From Blasia pusilla (taxonomy: Eukaryota; Marchantiophyta; Marchantiopsida; Blasiales), in NCBI GenBank assembly GCA_050084515.1, contig CM114275.1:15872001-15936000 (forward strand): 64,000 bases of DNA, written 5' to 3'. Positions 1 through 13,200 of the stretch are shown here, one piece after another. How positions within the stretch are numbered: position 1 is the stretch's first letter; the number at the start of each line of letters is the position of its first letter. Made by a program: the position numbers and the translations under genes. The notes beneath the pieces were generated by a model that saw only the letters and a program-made list of their open reading frames with translations, was not told the origin of the DNA and ran no database searches.

Positions 1-486
1 CTTACCTTATTCTATTCTATTACCCTGCCCTTGTATTACTTCCCCTAATTATTTCCTCCTATTATTAAGTATTCTTTACTCCTCAATCTTTTATCCATAT
101 CGAATCTTCATCGACATTTATTTTAACCATATTATCACTTAAAAAATCCAAAGAGAATAGATTAGTATCTTTCGTTTCAAACTTGAAATTTTACTCTTTA
201 CTCTAGCTTTTTATTTTTATCAATATCCTACAAGGTTAGGATTATAATGCAACCACTTCTAAATTTTAAATTCTGACATGCATGTTGTGGTCACATTGAC
301 ATGTGTATCACTTTACTAGAACACTTTAAGCATAAGGTTTTCTTCCATTGTATGTGAGAAGTGGTCAAATTTACACTAGGATACTTCTAGAATATTTTTT
401 GCTTTCTTCTTTCATATAAGTTTGAAAATTAAAATGGATTTCCATGGAGTATGCCATGCGAGTAATGTTATTATATGAAAACTGTA

Positions 487-971
487 TAACTATCTTGACT
501 AGAATGTTTCTTTTGAGTCTTGTCTTTTCCAACTACTCACCGCTATTCCACAACTCCAAAGAATAATCGATAGGTTTATGAATGAAGAATGACAAGGATG
601 ACGATGATGTTATAAAAGCCCTTCATTGATGCAGTAGTAAGAAGTTAATGTTGCCAAACCATAGAAAACATTGAATATTTGTTCGTGCAAATTTCTAGGA
701 TCTCTTCCGGACAATATATATTCTCTTATATACTTATATGTTCTTGACCGAAAGAGATCCTAGAATTTTGCATGAACAAATATTCAGTGCTTTTTATGGT
801 TTGGCAAGATGATCTTTTTAGTAGTGCATCAATGGAGGGCTTTTATAATATCATAGTCATCATTTCCGTTCTTCATTCATAAACCTATTAATTGTTCTTT
901 GGAGTTGTGGAATAGCAATGAGTACTTGGAAAAGACAAGACTCAAAAGAAACTTTCTAGTCAAGATAGTTA
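487..971. repeat. 485-bp inverted repeat (foldback/MITE-like)
   Basis: The arm 487-710 pairs with the arm 748-971 almost throughout, leaving a 37-base AT-rich loop at 711-747. The outer ends read TAACTATCTTGACTAG on the left and its complement on the right. Arm identity is high but not perfect. No protein is encoded. The structure fits a foldback transposon, a MITE or a long hairpin-RNA locus. I could not find a convincing target-site duplication. Confidence 0.8.
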
Positions 972-2909
972 CTGAAGACTTTTATATATATATATATATA
1001 TTAGATGGACTAAAGTTAGAATATGAGATGAGAGTCTTTAAAAACGAGGTAAAATATAGGATAACATATCTTAGCCTTTAGTATGTCCAAAATGAAAAAA
1101 AAATGGTATATATCAATGTTCAACTTCATATTATAATCACATGTTCATTTACAATCTCGAACTCACATATTCTCTTGTTATAAAACTCTAATTAAATGTA
1201 ATCCAAAATTATTTTTATATACATATAACTAGCTCAATATGCTAAGATGAGCTCCGCTATCCCATATAGCTATTTGAATAACTAGCTTTTGGTACAAATT
1301 TCAGAAATTCTCTTTTGAGAAGTAAGAAGGCTCCACACCTCTTCTATATTCGGTGTTTATGTCAAGAAGTTCCAATATCATCATTTCAACTAAATTAAGA
1401 CAAATCAAAGTCTCTAAAATATAACCCAAAAGTCTCTAAAAGTTTTGCTAATTGTCGTGGAAGTACTATCTATCAAGTCTAAAAATATCATCCAATAGAC
1501 TCAAAAGTATATTCCAAGAGTATATTTTCCTTGTTTAATAATTTATGTTTGAAATAATGCATCAAGAAATGCATAACACCAAACTTATGAATTATTTTAA
1601 ACCCTATTCATAAATTTTCTAACCACATCCTCAACACACTCAAACAATCCAGTAGGATTGAATCAAATTTGGAGAGCCTCCTTGACTTTTTTCCATGTCT
1701 GTCATTCATATCTTTCAATCACTTAATACATTTATTTTTGTGAAAATAAAGGTCAAAAAATATTTTTAGATAAAAGAGTATATGACTAGAAATGTATCCA
1801 TTTTGCGAGCCCTAAGAGTCATAAATTACTATAAATATTTTCACAAAAAATGAGTCCTAGACTTATAACACACTCGCAAAACAATGTTCTTTACTTATAA
1901 TTTTCAAATATAATGTGAATCAAAAGGATAATTTTCTTTCACTTGTAGAGGACTCAAAAAATAAACAAAAAGTGGTCATTATGCACAAAATGTTTTATGA
2001 GTCCAAAACACTAAATTTGGAGTGTGTTGCAAGTGCTTGACTTGTAGAAATTTTAGCGTCTTTTGATTCGTGGGTGAGTAATTTATGACTTTGAAGATTT
2101 GAAAAAGTGAAGCCAATTGTAAGTGCATAGATGCAAGTTTTGGAATTGGAAAAAGAATTGAAATGTGGGAAAGTTAAAGCAAAAATGATATGATGAGAAA
2201 ATGAATAATCTTTCATAAAAAAGAGGTTGATTAAGATTCATGTGACATTGTATATATCCAAAAAAGTGGTATATACATAATTGAATTGGTAGAACTAATG
2301 ACTTGTCCTATGTGGTTGGCACACAAGTATGTCATGTGAGCATGTAAATGGGAGTGCACCTACTGCAGGTATAGATGGCTCCACCACCTTTGCTCCTAGA
2401 ACTAGCCGGATAGACTTAGTAATTTTTGTGGTTTGAGAAGGACCTGCACCACCTGATCGACTATGAGGATATCCCTTTTTGTGATGGATCGACCGATAGA
2501 TAAGCTCACTTCATCCTCTATGAAGCCACTACTCGGGAGGGCCTCCAACGATATACACACTACACGGATCTCTCTATCATTGGCAATGTCTACACGATAT
2601 TGATCTTCTTCTCCTTGAAACTCTATGATATGAAGTGGCTATGCAACTCTAATTAGAGAGTCATTCTCCTCATGGAAATTTTCCTAGCCTGCATAACCTC
2701 CTCGATCCTAGTATGATATCCACACGGATATTTAGTGCGTTGCTAGACAACCATGCACCCTACTCCTTATATGGGAACAACATATGAAGTTCTCATATGC
2801 TCCCAAGGATGAGTTCTCTCGCCTGTAGGTGTTGGATCGAAATCACTCGCAATGGATAGCATTGTCCCATCAATACTGGGATATATTCAAGATTCAAGGA
2901 AAGATGGGG

Positions 2910-2940
2910 TGAGACTATGATTGGGGTAATCATAGTCTCA
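2910..2940. repeat. Short perfect hairpin
   Basis: The 13-bp arms 2910-2922 (TGAGACTATGATT) and 2928-2940 are perfect complements around a 5-base loop. No U-run or gene context indicates a function. Confidence 0.6.
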
Positions 2941-4603
2941 CTATTTTCTCTTTATATACTAGGAATTCCTCTCACTGTCTCTTGGAAATTTTGTTTCCTT
3001 GCATGTGTAGTGGGCCTCTCAAAGGGCTTACTCTCAAATTTTGTTATTATTTCAATTCATATATATTATTTCAGCAGAGGGGAGGGCAAGATGAGGAGCC
3101 ATAATTTTGGTGTAGAGGGTAGGTAATTGAGAGTATGGTTGCACAAGTGTATGAATGAGAGTATGATTGAGTTTGTCAAGGCGATACTAATTGAAACCTA
3201 TTGCATAAAAGATTGAAGGTTGCATGCACCAAAAAGATGATTGGTGGTGGGGGTGAGGCCACAAAATATGATAAAAAACGCTAGTTAGGTTAGAAAGACC
3301 TCCATGTAGACAACTAGATGTCAAGGATGCTTGGAGGATGAGGCGAATGAGTGTACTATCCTTACAATTGGACCCATCACAAGATTGGATGATTCTTACT
3401 TCCTTGCTATGAATATCATATTCCACATGAAACAATGGTTGCTTTATCATGAAGCACATGGGCCAAGGTGGAGCCCAGGTTGTAAACATTCATATAGACC
3501 CACAGTTTGTTGTATGTGGTGCATCGGTTCATTTCTTGTGTGTCCAAGATATTAGCCTATCATATGTGCAAAAATTAGTATGGACTTGGTACAATCATAT
3601 GATTGAACTGTTATGCGATGCTTGTGTGATATAATGGGCTACACTTCTTAACTACAAAATTGCTTGCAAATTCAAACTTGAATTGCTTACACATTGAGGA
3701 AAAGTTTTAACAAGGGAACATTGACATGAAGATTTGTGATGTTGGTGGAACAAAAAGGATATTCTCAAAACTACTAGAATATAAAGATTCTCATGAGGGG
3801 GTTCTGAAAGCCATAAGAATCACCCTGCAAGCATTTAAACTCGTAGGGTTGGCTTGAACGTGTAACGAGATCCGAGAGGTAACAAAAAATACTTTCATGA
3901 ATAAATATCAAAGTGCCCTATATAACACCAAGAACCATCGCAAGGCTAGTGGAGCCGACCGTGCCTTGCGGATGCAATTGGTTGGATTGAATCCACCCAT
4001 GTGTTCCCTTTTGTTAGTCCTCTCTTTCTTGCCTGCGTATGTCCAAGATGCCTCATTCTGCGATAATGCCTACACAATGACTCTTATGGCTTTTGGAAAA
4101 TTCAACAAACAAAATCAAACAAAACAATCAATGGGACCAAAAAATCAAGCATTGGGAAATAGCTTGAAGATAACAATGGATAACTCTACATGGATAAAAA
4201 ATGTTCGGGGGGAATTCGAATAAAGGTTGCGACAACAAAACAATCATTGGATAAACTTTCATGTGAAGATGGGGCAATCCTTTACTAAGTAGAAAAATCT
4301 GGTAATGAAAATGGATTTAGTAAAAAGGAAAATGTCCCAACAACTAAACCATGAGCAATCTTTTTAAACAAATTCCTAAAAATATTTTTAGTCATAAAAG
4401 TCACAATTGTAAGAGATTTTGGGTGAAATCATGATAACCCAATCCAAGAAGAATATGATGTGTGTAATGCCATTGGATAGATGACACAAACAGGAGGTCA
4501 ACAAAGGAGAAGTGCAAATAATAGTTTAGTTTGTACCAATGAGAGCAATAGTAATCTTGCTTTCCTACTCCATATTACCTTCCTCTTGTAACATCACATC
4601 ACT

Positions 4604-4656
4604 AATTGGTACTGCTTGGAATTGAGGAAGGTAATTGCTTCCAAGCAGTACCAATT
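4604..4656. repeat. Short perfect hairpin
   Basis: The 17-base arms 4604-4620 (AATTGGTACTGCTTGGA) and 4640-4656 are perfect complements around a 19-base loop. It lies in gene-free sequence. Confidence 0.65.
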
Positions 4657-4865
4657 GCAACTCTTCATTTTCTCCATCAAAGAAACCAACAAACAACTAG
4701 TTTCAAGAGCTCAAAAGTCAACAAGATCCATACTTACAACTAGACAAATTGAAAGCAAAATGTTTACCACAATTATTGAATATCCCCATTGACACTTAGA
4801 ACCATGTCAACAAAAACAATGTAAGTTAAACATCATAAGCTTGCTATTGTTCAAAAGCAAATAGG

Positions 4866-5205
4866 CCTCATGGACCATTTTGAGGAGAACAAGAAGTGCA
4901 TGTATGAAGAAGCTTGCATTGCCAATCACAATTGGGCTTTCTTCAAGACATACACTTGCGATGCATGCCTTTAATAAACTGTTGTGTGGATATATTTCAT
5001 AAACCATTTACTTATATGGAGAAACATGGCCCTTGCCTCATGGACCATTTTGAGGAGAACAAGAAGTGCATGTATGAAGAAGCTTGCATTGCCAATCACA
5101 ATTGGGCTTTCTTCAAGACATACACTTGCGATGCATGCCTTTAATAAACTGTTGTGTGGATATATTTCATAAACCATTTACTTATATGGAGAAACATGGC
5201 CCTTG
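4866..5205. repeat. 170-bp tandem duplication, two copies
   Basis: The unit 4866-5035 is repeated at 5036-5205 and looks identical by eye. Overlapping open frames on both strands repeat with it but show no known protein motif. The identity implies a recent duplication, or an assembly artefact. Confidence 0.9.
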
Positions 5206-5581
5206 CCAACATTCAAGCTCCCAATGTTTCTCAAGTAGAGCTATTCAAGAGTGTATTCTACTTTGAGACTTGCACAATCTACAAGGAATAGCTTAAAGCT
5301 CTATCATGCGGTGTTTAATTCATGTAGTATCAGTTCAAAGCCATGAACTCTCTTATTCCGTAATGTATCGAATTATTTGCATGACAGGTGAGGTTTCATG
5401 TGATAGTTGATCCATAAACCGCAAAAACCCTTCACATAACTTGATTGTGCCATCACTGATACTTACACCAAAAGCTTCCACATAGCAGCTCATAATCCCT
5501 TGAAGAGAGGTATAAGGGATGCTGTCCCAATTCATTAGTGTGCAGTTACTCCTCTGTAGAAACTGGTAATGCCAGACATGT

Positions 5582-8500
5582 TCATGGGGAAGCTCCATTG
5601 GAGGAAGTGGGCCCTTGCGGTGAGGCGACGCCATGCAAGGACATGGAAGTTTGTGGTAATTGGTCTAGGGAAATGCCCAGCGCCTCTGGCAAAGTTGTCG
5701 CAGATGGGCCCCGGAACTTAAACCTGTGGTTAAGTGTTTGAGTTAGACAAAAATTGGGTTGTAATGGATTTCAGAAGCGAAGTCTCTCATCTGTTTAATC
5801 CCAGTGAAGGAAGCAGTCCAGTCTCTCAGACGACACGTCGAGGAAAAGAGAGAAGGTAACATAAGAGACACTTTTGTACACACATTCACCCTTGCAGTTC
5901 ATTGGGTACTTTCCCAGTGGCGAATGCAGCATCATATGTGGTTTCAAGATGGGGGGAAATCTACAGAAGATCAAGGAGTCATTTGATCCCTTCAGGCACC
6001 CAGGGTTTGTGGGAACAAGCTCAGATGACATGTCTGTGTGAGCGCATGGGATTCAAGTCTCTGCACTGATGTGTGTTTTGAAATTGAAGAACTGCAAAAG
6101 TGGATACCTGAGATGGGCTGTTATCATCAGATGCGTCTTACCGGCATGAGCGACTTGCTGGAGTATCTTCTATGTTGAACTCTGCCACCTCCCCCCCAAG
6201 AGCTCTTACGATTGGAGCATATCCTGCAGCAGGCTGGACAAAGTGACAAACAATGTAGGAAAAATTTAGATACTGCCTACAAGCAGAGTCTTCACATGAC
6301 TTGTTGGTAGTCCTGTATTGTTCTATCTTGACACAGTAAACATGCGCAAAGAAAACTCGACTCTGAAGAATCTGAATAATTCAAGGCCAACTCTTGAACA
6401 CAATTCGAGGTGCTTCTTTGCAGGTGAACTTACCCAAACAACTGCAGATGTACCGGCAACCAAAAGCAAGTCACAGTTTTGAAGAGCATCATCAACCCGT
6501 TGCAGGACTTCTCTATCGAGGGACTCACCAAACCACACCACATGTACTCGTAGTAGCCCATTACAGAGCTTGCAGCGGGGTAGTTGCATGACAGGAATCC
6601 TGGCATCTGGTGTAGTCAAGTCTGGAGCACCCTACAAGCAGACGTTTTTGAATCTAGTCTCAAGACCAATGTGCGAGTTGTTCAGCCTCTCTGACAAAGT
6701 GAGTTGTTTTTTTTGGCTATCAAAATGTGAGCATCAGATGAGGGGACTCAAGAGGACTATTGGACTTGATTTGACCCAAGAAAGCCTTCAGCCAAATCAA
6801 GAAGTCTTGGAAAGTGATAGCAAGAGAGAGGAGGTGGAGAGAGTGAATCAAGGAGGCCAAGGGAATTGAAATTGCAATGTTTGCAGTACCATAGTACACA
6901 GAGAGAAAGGGAATCAGAAATGTTTGGGACGACTTTGAGGGCTGATGCTATGAAGCCAATAATTTTACAGAAGCATAGTCCCTCTAGAGAGTGAAGGGCA
7001 CTCACTTTGCCATTAAGTGCAGGGCATATAGGCATGCAGCGATTCTCTTGCACATCTTCACAGTGGCAGCATCTTGTCTTCCAAAGGGACCCATGGAGCT
7101 CCACCACATTTGTGCTGCCTGCTTGCTTGTGAAGTTCATCAATATTCTGGGAATATGAAGAAGCCACGTACACAGTGAAGAGGTTCCCTATGTTCCACAA
7201 ATCAGTCTTTCGGATAGATATGAACTTTGTCTCTAAATGTTCAAACTACAAGATAAGACAATACCTACGAGTTGAAGTTTCCATGGGTCTAATAGAGCAA
7301 GCATCTGATTCCAAGGAAAGGCTGTTAAACAGTAGGAAGTACCTGAGTAAGAAGAGTGTATTCCTTGCCTTCTCGATTACAACGTTGCTCCAGGGCTCCC
7401 AGAGCCAAGTGTGCTGCATTTGGTAATGCTTTAGAAACAATGGTCCTGAAGGCAGACACCTCCATAAGTTTTGGCTTTCGCTCAGTCTAATGTGACACAG
7501 ACTGTTGCAAGACATTTCGAGAATATCTCATGGGAATTCCCTAATTGCACAAACTCAGTTGTGCTTGTCAAGGAGCTCGCTACAAGTATCATTTTGTAGC
7601 CTGAAGCTGAAGATCAGCTATAAAATCAACGTTCACTACTAAGGTGATCATGAGTCAATTCGAATCTCAGGTTAGATCATGCTGGACATTGGTGTACATG
7701 TAAATCATCCGAGAAGTGGGTTCAACTTTCTTCCATACAAAATACTTCAGTTTCTTCTGTTTCTAGAATCATTCACCCAAGAAGCCCTTGAAAAAATTCA
7801 TGTGTGCAATGGGGATGGGAGGCAACCCATGAAATAAAATACAAGAGTAGGTTTTAAAGAAAACTGTCATGCCACAAGTGGCCACAAGGAATTGAGGGGA
7901 CAAGTCCTCTGAGAATTAAAATCTCTGACAGTAGATAGGCTATAACATTGCATTGCATGGTGAATGGGTGATAAACACATTCATACACGTTCTCAGTCCA
8001 TAGGAAGATACTCCACTCATAGAAGTAGTGATTTGACAGTGCTAGTTGCACTATCAAACCACTCCTTCCTCCTTTCATTCTTTCCTCCTTTTGCACCCAT
8101 AAAAGGAGGAAAGAATGAAATGATCTTTGGTCCCTGGGCCACCAGACTGTACCTTACAATGTTTGCAGTACCAAAGAAGTGTAGATAGTTTCCAATAAGA
8201 GAAGAACTTTCTCTCAACACAAACAAAGTGTAGGAAACAATGGAAGCTAGAATTGCCCATAGCCAGACTTTTGGACAAAAATTACCAGCTACATCTATTC
8301 TACCAATCTACCGAATATTTGAAGGGTAGTAGGTTCAAGAACATTTCCATCAAACGAACCATGCGATGCATAAGAAAAGAAAATTAAGTTGCAAGTCTCA
8401 ATCCACAACCACACACCTGCGGTAATGGTAGAATTCCCAAACAAGGGATGGGTTTTCGGTGAAAGCCTCAGGTGTTGCAAGTTCCTGGCAATAGGACGAT

Positions 8501-9626
8501 TATGATCCCATGAATCAGAAAGAAGCCGTGAACATAGAATTGATAAAGACCTTATTTTGGATGCTAAACCTCATGAATGTGTAAACTGCCTGTTCATGAA
8601 ATTCACCCCTCACCCACAGCTGTCCTCACTCCCACTATAGACAGTAGGCTTACTGCAAGGCAAAGCACTATTAGTGCTAAAACAGTCTAGATCAAAGTGC
8701 AAATTTTTTTATTGTCTCTGGTGTCAACAGTTACTGAGACAAAGATGAGTCTGAACCCAGACAATTCAGTAAATTCAGAAAGAATTCTTGAACAAAGTAT
8801 TCAGCAAAGACTCCACAGCTGTACTTTGGATGGTCGAATTCACGGGCTTGACTCAGAATGTCGATGGAGTTCATTGCGTATGCAAAGCTATACTCCCTCA
8901 CATTATAGACACAAGACTGGACAGAAAGGCGGTGTAATTCCGCTCCAAAAAAAGTCCACATCAACGCACTCAAATCTCGATCATTGCTTCCCTGATAGAT
9001 AGACTTACCGTGGCACTCCAATCGCGCCAAAGTCCACCTTCACCTCGAAAAGTGGGAATGCCCGACTCTGCTGACACTCCTGCCCCCGTTAAAACAGTGA
9101 CTTTCTGCAGCCAATGAAGCTCCAACTCAGTTTAGAAGAGCACATAACGTTCTCAGCGGTATTATTGAAACGCAAGATCTTCAAACTCTATATTTCTTCC
9201 AGCATGCGGGCGCATTTTGCTGATGCACAGCTGTTTAGCAAGGATCTCCAGCATCGAGTTCCCAAGTGAGAAAAGTAGGGGTAACCTTGTGGAACATCTG
9301 GGAAAGAAACTACTTCCATCTTCTCTAGCCCAGAAGGATCAAGATAGCTGAATTCCACACAACTTCCATCATAGAATCAAGGTTCCACAGAGGCAGCATG
9401 GGACCTATTTCCGCAGCAGACAGAACTCCTGTCTAGTCTCGCTATCAATCCAAAACTCCATCGGTAACCAGGAATTATCTGTCTCTAGAGATGCAGAACA
9501 ACGATCCAAGCTTCATATCGAACAACTCTTGCAGGAGACGAAAGCGAGGAGAAACAACACAATGCTTACCCGAGCATTGGCAAGAAGGGCAGAAAATTCC
9601 GCCAAATGCGCGCGATTGAGAGGCAT
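5582..9626 (-). CDS. SIRT5: Class III (SIRT5-like) NAD-dependent protein deacylase, 8 exons
   Basis: Exons, reading leftwards: 9626-9570, 9104-9009, 8484-8417, 7445-7343, 7146-7006, 6631-6434, 6233-6142, 5723-5582. All introns are GT-AG and phases agree, giving 298 aa. The ATG at 9626 follows an in-frame TAA. Visible motifs are the NAD loop [15 protein letters not shown] (residues 26-40), the catalytic histidine in ELHGS (H126), zinc cysteines at 134/137 and 175/178, and VVWFGE. The motif WEFYHYRR carries Y70 and R73, matching the Tyr-x-x-Arg that lets SIRT5 bind succinyl, malonyl and glutaryl lysine, so demalonylase/desuccinylase activity is predicted. No transit peptide is obvious at this start, so cytosolic or mitochondrial location is open. 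The downstream 3' UTR is not defined. A SIRT4-type (SRT2) or SIRT6-type (SRT1) identity fits less well because of the Tyr-x-x-Arg motif and the sequence around it. Confidence 0.92.
8074..8119. repeat. 19-bp perfect hairpin inside a sirtuin intron
   Basis: The arms 8074-8092 and 8101-8119 are perfect complements with an 8-base loop, pyrimidine-rich on the plus-strand left arm. It lies in the 971-bp intron between the exons ending at 8417 and starting at 7445. Confidence 0.75.
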
Positions 9627-10251
9627 AGTAACATCTGCAAGTCGCTCAACTTAGTCCCCCGCTTCAAAGCTCGAACTGCATCAACAAACTCGTTCCCACA
9701 GACACCTCAGCAATGTCCATCTCCCTCCTCTTATCAAGCCACATAGCCCTCCATTTCTCTTCTCCTTCTCGGTCGAATCTCTCAACTAAACAATTTCAAA
9801 GACAGTAAGACAGACAGATAGGTAAAGAGACAGAAAGACAGAATCCTATCCTTACGTCGAACGTGGGTGATCCTAATAAAAATTCATGGAGTCTCATCAA
9901 ACGCTGTGGATTCCACAATAAGACGCACGAAAGCAGTTGAAACGGACCTCTTCTCGCTGTACCAGCAAGAAAGAGTGGAATTGAGGAAACTTCAAGAATG
10001 AATCTATACGCACCAATATATAAGTTCTTGGAGCGAGTACGCACGCTCGTTCGCACTCCTGACCTTCCCCGTACTGTGGAAGCACAAGCAGACAATGTGA
10101 TGTGGACGGCGTCTGAGAAACTGTATCCCGGGGATCGTCGCATGATGCTATAGTAGGGTTTTGGGGGTTAGGACGTTAGATGCCTAGAGGGCTGTAGAGC
10201 TGGAGAGCTGGAGAGCAGTCAAGAAAGGTCTGGCGAGAGGGAAGTGGAGCT
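9627..10251. promoter_or_regulatory. Shared divergent promoter region
   Basis: These 625 bp separate the start codons of the leftward sirtuin gene and the rightward TTLL12 gene, so both promoters and both 5' UTRs must lie here. A telo-box-like TAGGGTTT occurs at 10154-10161, upstream of TTLL12. A purine-rich (GACA)-like stretch lies at 9800-9840. I see no clear TATA box, which is common in housekeeping promoters. Transcription starts cannot be placed by eye. Confidence 0.55.
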
Positions 10252-13200
10252 ATGGAGCTGGAGGACTTTGTCCAAGTGCATGGGGTGCTACTGGCATCAG
10301 CTGGGTTGCCTTCATATTTGTATCGTCAGCTGCAGGCCAAGCTGGCTGGTGAGATTTTCGATGGCGGAAACTGCTTCGAGATCCAGCCGTGTGAAGGGAA
10401 TCGGCAACGCAGATTGGTTCTGTCGTGTGACAGATTGGAAAAGGAGTCTCAGGTGTTCCTTATCGACCATGCGTGGTCATTTCGGTTGCCTGAAGCCCGG
10501 AAGCAGGTACGTTCTTGAGCACTGGGGCAATACTGCCCATGGCTTTGACAATTCTCGTAATGGTGGGTGGCTGCTGGGTTTGTGGACAGTCGTTGGGTCC
10601 TCACCTATTGCGGCTGTGGTCTGTGTAGACTGGCTAAGTCTCTGGATTTTTGTGTCGTTCGTTTGTGGGACGAATTGGGTGACTAGATCATTCTTTGGCT
10701 GAGAACAAAGGTTTGTGCATCTGTAACGCCATTTTGTAGAATGGAGGGCTGAAGATTTGTGTGTTCATTGGTTTAGCCACAGTAGGCAGTTTGGCTGATG
10801 ATCGTGGGTGGTTTTTACAGCTGGAGGCGGCTCCTGGGCTGGTGAAACGAATGGGGATGCTGATGAGCGTTGTGGATCCGGGAGAAGTCGAGGTTGAAGA
10901 TTCTGAGGGAGTATTAGGGAATTCAGCAGATGAAGAAGGGGTCCAGACTGCTGAGAGTTTGATCACGGAAGCCACAACTATAGCTCAAGAGCGTCAAGCT
11001 CATGTACAGTGGCTGGAGCTTGATGATCTTGGTATCGATGATAATGAGCTTCGCTGCCTTAGCCTGTCGACCAAGTTTCCGGTAAGGCTGGCTGAAGAAG
11101 ACGACATGTAGAGTAGTAACCCAGCTTTCCCCGACATCAGATGAGGTCTTACAACCGATTTATTGTGACGAGAGCTTTGCATCAGTAATATCTGGGCAGG
11201 AACGAGATTGTTTGCTGAACCCCTGGTCATTTGTTTCTTTCAACTGCACTCCTGGCTATAGATCTGCTTGCTGTTCTTGGTGATCTTGTTATCCACCAGC
11301 ATTCTCATTGCCTTCATTCTGGTGTCGGATGAGGCGGTTGGAAACTACTGTCTGTCTATTGGAGATTCTTTATATGACAGTGCTGAAGACGTTCTCTGCA
11401 TAAAAAAGAAGAATCAGGTCTCTTGGGTTGTCTACAGCTTCCACCAGAATTTAGAAGTATGTGATGTCCTCATGGATGTGAGTTGTAGATCCAACTAAAT
11501 CTACTTCCTCCATCCTCTCTATTTGGCTCCTTCACGACTAGTCATCCAGAAGGAGTACTGAAATTGTTGAGGATAACCTATACATGGGCTGTAGGAGCAT
11601 TCCCCATTTTTCTCTGCTGGTAATTATGAAAGAAAGTGGCAGAGCCGTGCTTGGAATCTGATGCAATTGCAAATGGTGGTTTTAACAGCATTTGGTAGGT
11701 CTGAGTTTGTGGGGAAACAAGTTGGATTCCCAAGATGCTTTGATTGAGGCAGTGCGTGGACTGTCATCATTGCGGGCTCTGTGGGTCAACAAAACACCCC
11801 TTGACATCCAGGAGTAAGTCTGATTGTATTATAATACTGGAGTAATGATCTGTCCGTCAAGAAGTTTTTCATTTCATGTAGTCTTACCGGGTGCCTATGC
11901 AGTGCTAAGGTCGTGAAGATCCAGACAAAATCGTAGATGTATTCATGAGAGGTGCATGGTCAGCTTCTGAGAACTTCTACCGAGCCCATCTTGAAAAGGA
12001 TCTCTCAGTAGCCCCTGGTAGAGGTGAGAGTGAAATAATGAGAAAGTGTACCAGCATTGTAAATGTAAAATCCAAGCGATTTGCACTGTCTCCTATGAAA
12101 TGTTGGTTAGCAAGGTTTGATTCTTGAAGATGTCGATTTCTGTGCCGCTTAAGTGATTGTACGTACTCACATGCAGTGCTGCTGCTGTGAAGAAGGCTGT
12201 TCTTGAAGAGCTACCTCAGCTGGAAATATACAACAGTGAGTTTACTGACAATTATACACAATGGGCTGTTGGATTCTGCGCTGGCTTATATGGCCCAGAA
12301 AATCCTCTCGAAGGCAATGACCTGAGCCAACCTCTCAAGGAGGTGACAGAGCTGGATTTGTCAGGACGCCAGATCCTAAAACTTTCGAATCGGGTGAGAG
12401 GCAATCTGCTGTGGTTACCACAATCACTGTAGCCATGGAAAGACACTGGTTTGAATCCTTCCAAGGGAGGTCGCTTTTGTCTTGAAGTTGTTTCCGGTGG
12501 TCAAAGCTTTCGAGATATTGAGCAGATAGAAGGGCCATGTTTTTTTTTGGTCTCCTAGATATACGTAGGCTACTCATATTAGAGGAATCATTTCGTTGCA
12601 GATCTTCAACCCTCACGAGTTGCCAGTTTTAGCAACTCTTAATATTAAGGGGAACCCATTGGACGCAGAGGTGCTGCCGACCATAAGATCACTGAAATCT
12701 TTGAAGTCTCTTAAGGTAATACTTGTCATCATTAGCTCGTTTGTGAAAGAGCAGTACACGTATCTTTTGATAGGATGGGAGCATTTGCTTGAAGAACTAT
12801 CAGTACACTCCCATTACACAGTTAGAGGCAGCTCTGGGACAAAAAAAATCATCTTTCTTTTCTGCCTTTCTATCTTTTCAATTGTCAAGCGATTTCTCCT
12901 TATAATCTTATGTTGAAGTTGCATGTAGATTGATATACCTGGACCCATGGGAAGTAGCGCTCTGAAACTCATAGAAAGTCTTCCTCAGCTGCACACACTG
13001 AATGGCATGGACGTACAAGTAATAGTCAGCAAGGGAAGAGATGTTGTTGACAGCAGCTTGAAGCCTCGATTTCCGGTGTGGTCACGAGACGAATCACTTG
13101 TTGACCGAGTCCTGCGGGCAATGTGGCATTATGTCATGACATATAGGCTAGCTGATGAAGAGAAGCTTGATGAGACTCCAATCTGGTGAGTTCTGTCATT

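Larger units (their letters stand above)
1..5581. other. AT-rich gene-free region
   Basis: No open frame in this stretch has recognisable protein motifs or splice-linked partners, and the base composition is strongly AT-rich. It holds a 485-bp foldback (487-971), a short TA dinucleotide run (983-1001), two small hairpins (2910-2940, 4604-4656) and a 170-bp tandem duplication (4866-5205). Open frames of 60-108 codons, such as 3897-4223, look like chance. The last few hundred bases include the 3' flank of the minus-strand sirtuin gene. Confidence 0.6.

Noticed and set aside
3897-4223. A 108-codon open frame as a gene
   Set aside because: No motif, no splice-linked exons, low-complexity Lys/Asn/Gln content in AT-rich sequence; likely chance.
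4807-5266. Repeated open frames on both strands as paralogous genes
   Set aside because: They are the same 170-bp tandem repeat read twice and have no protein signature.
5582-9626. Assignment to SRT1 (SIRT6) or SRT2 (SIRT4)
   Set aside because: The WEFYHYRR pocket, the ICPAL segment and the VHVVWFGE context match class III (SIRT5) better.
9796-10143. Minus-strand open frames in the divergent promoter as a gene
   Set aside because: No motif; they overlap the promoter and 5' UTR region, and the sirtuin start is fixed by an in-frame upstream stop.
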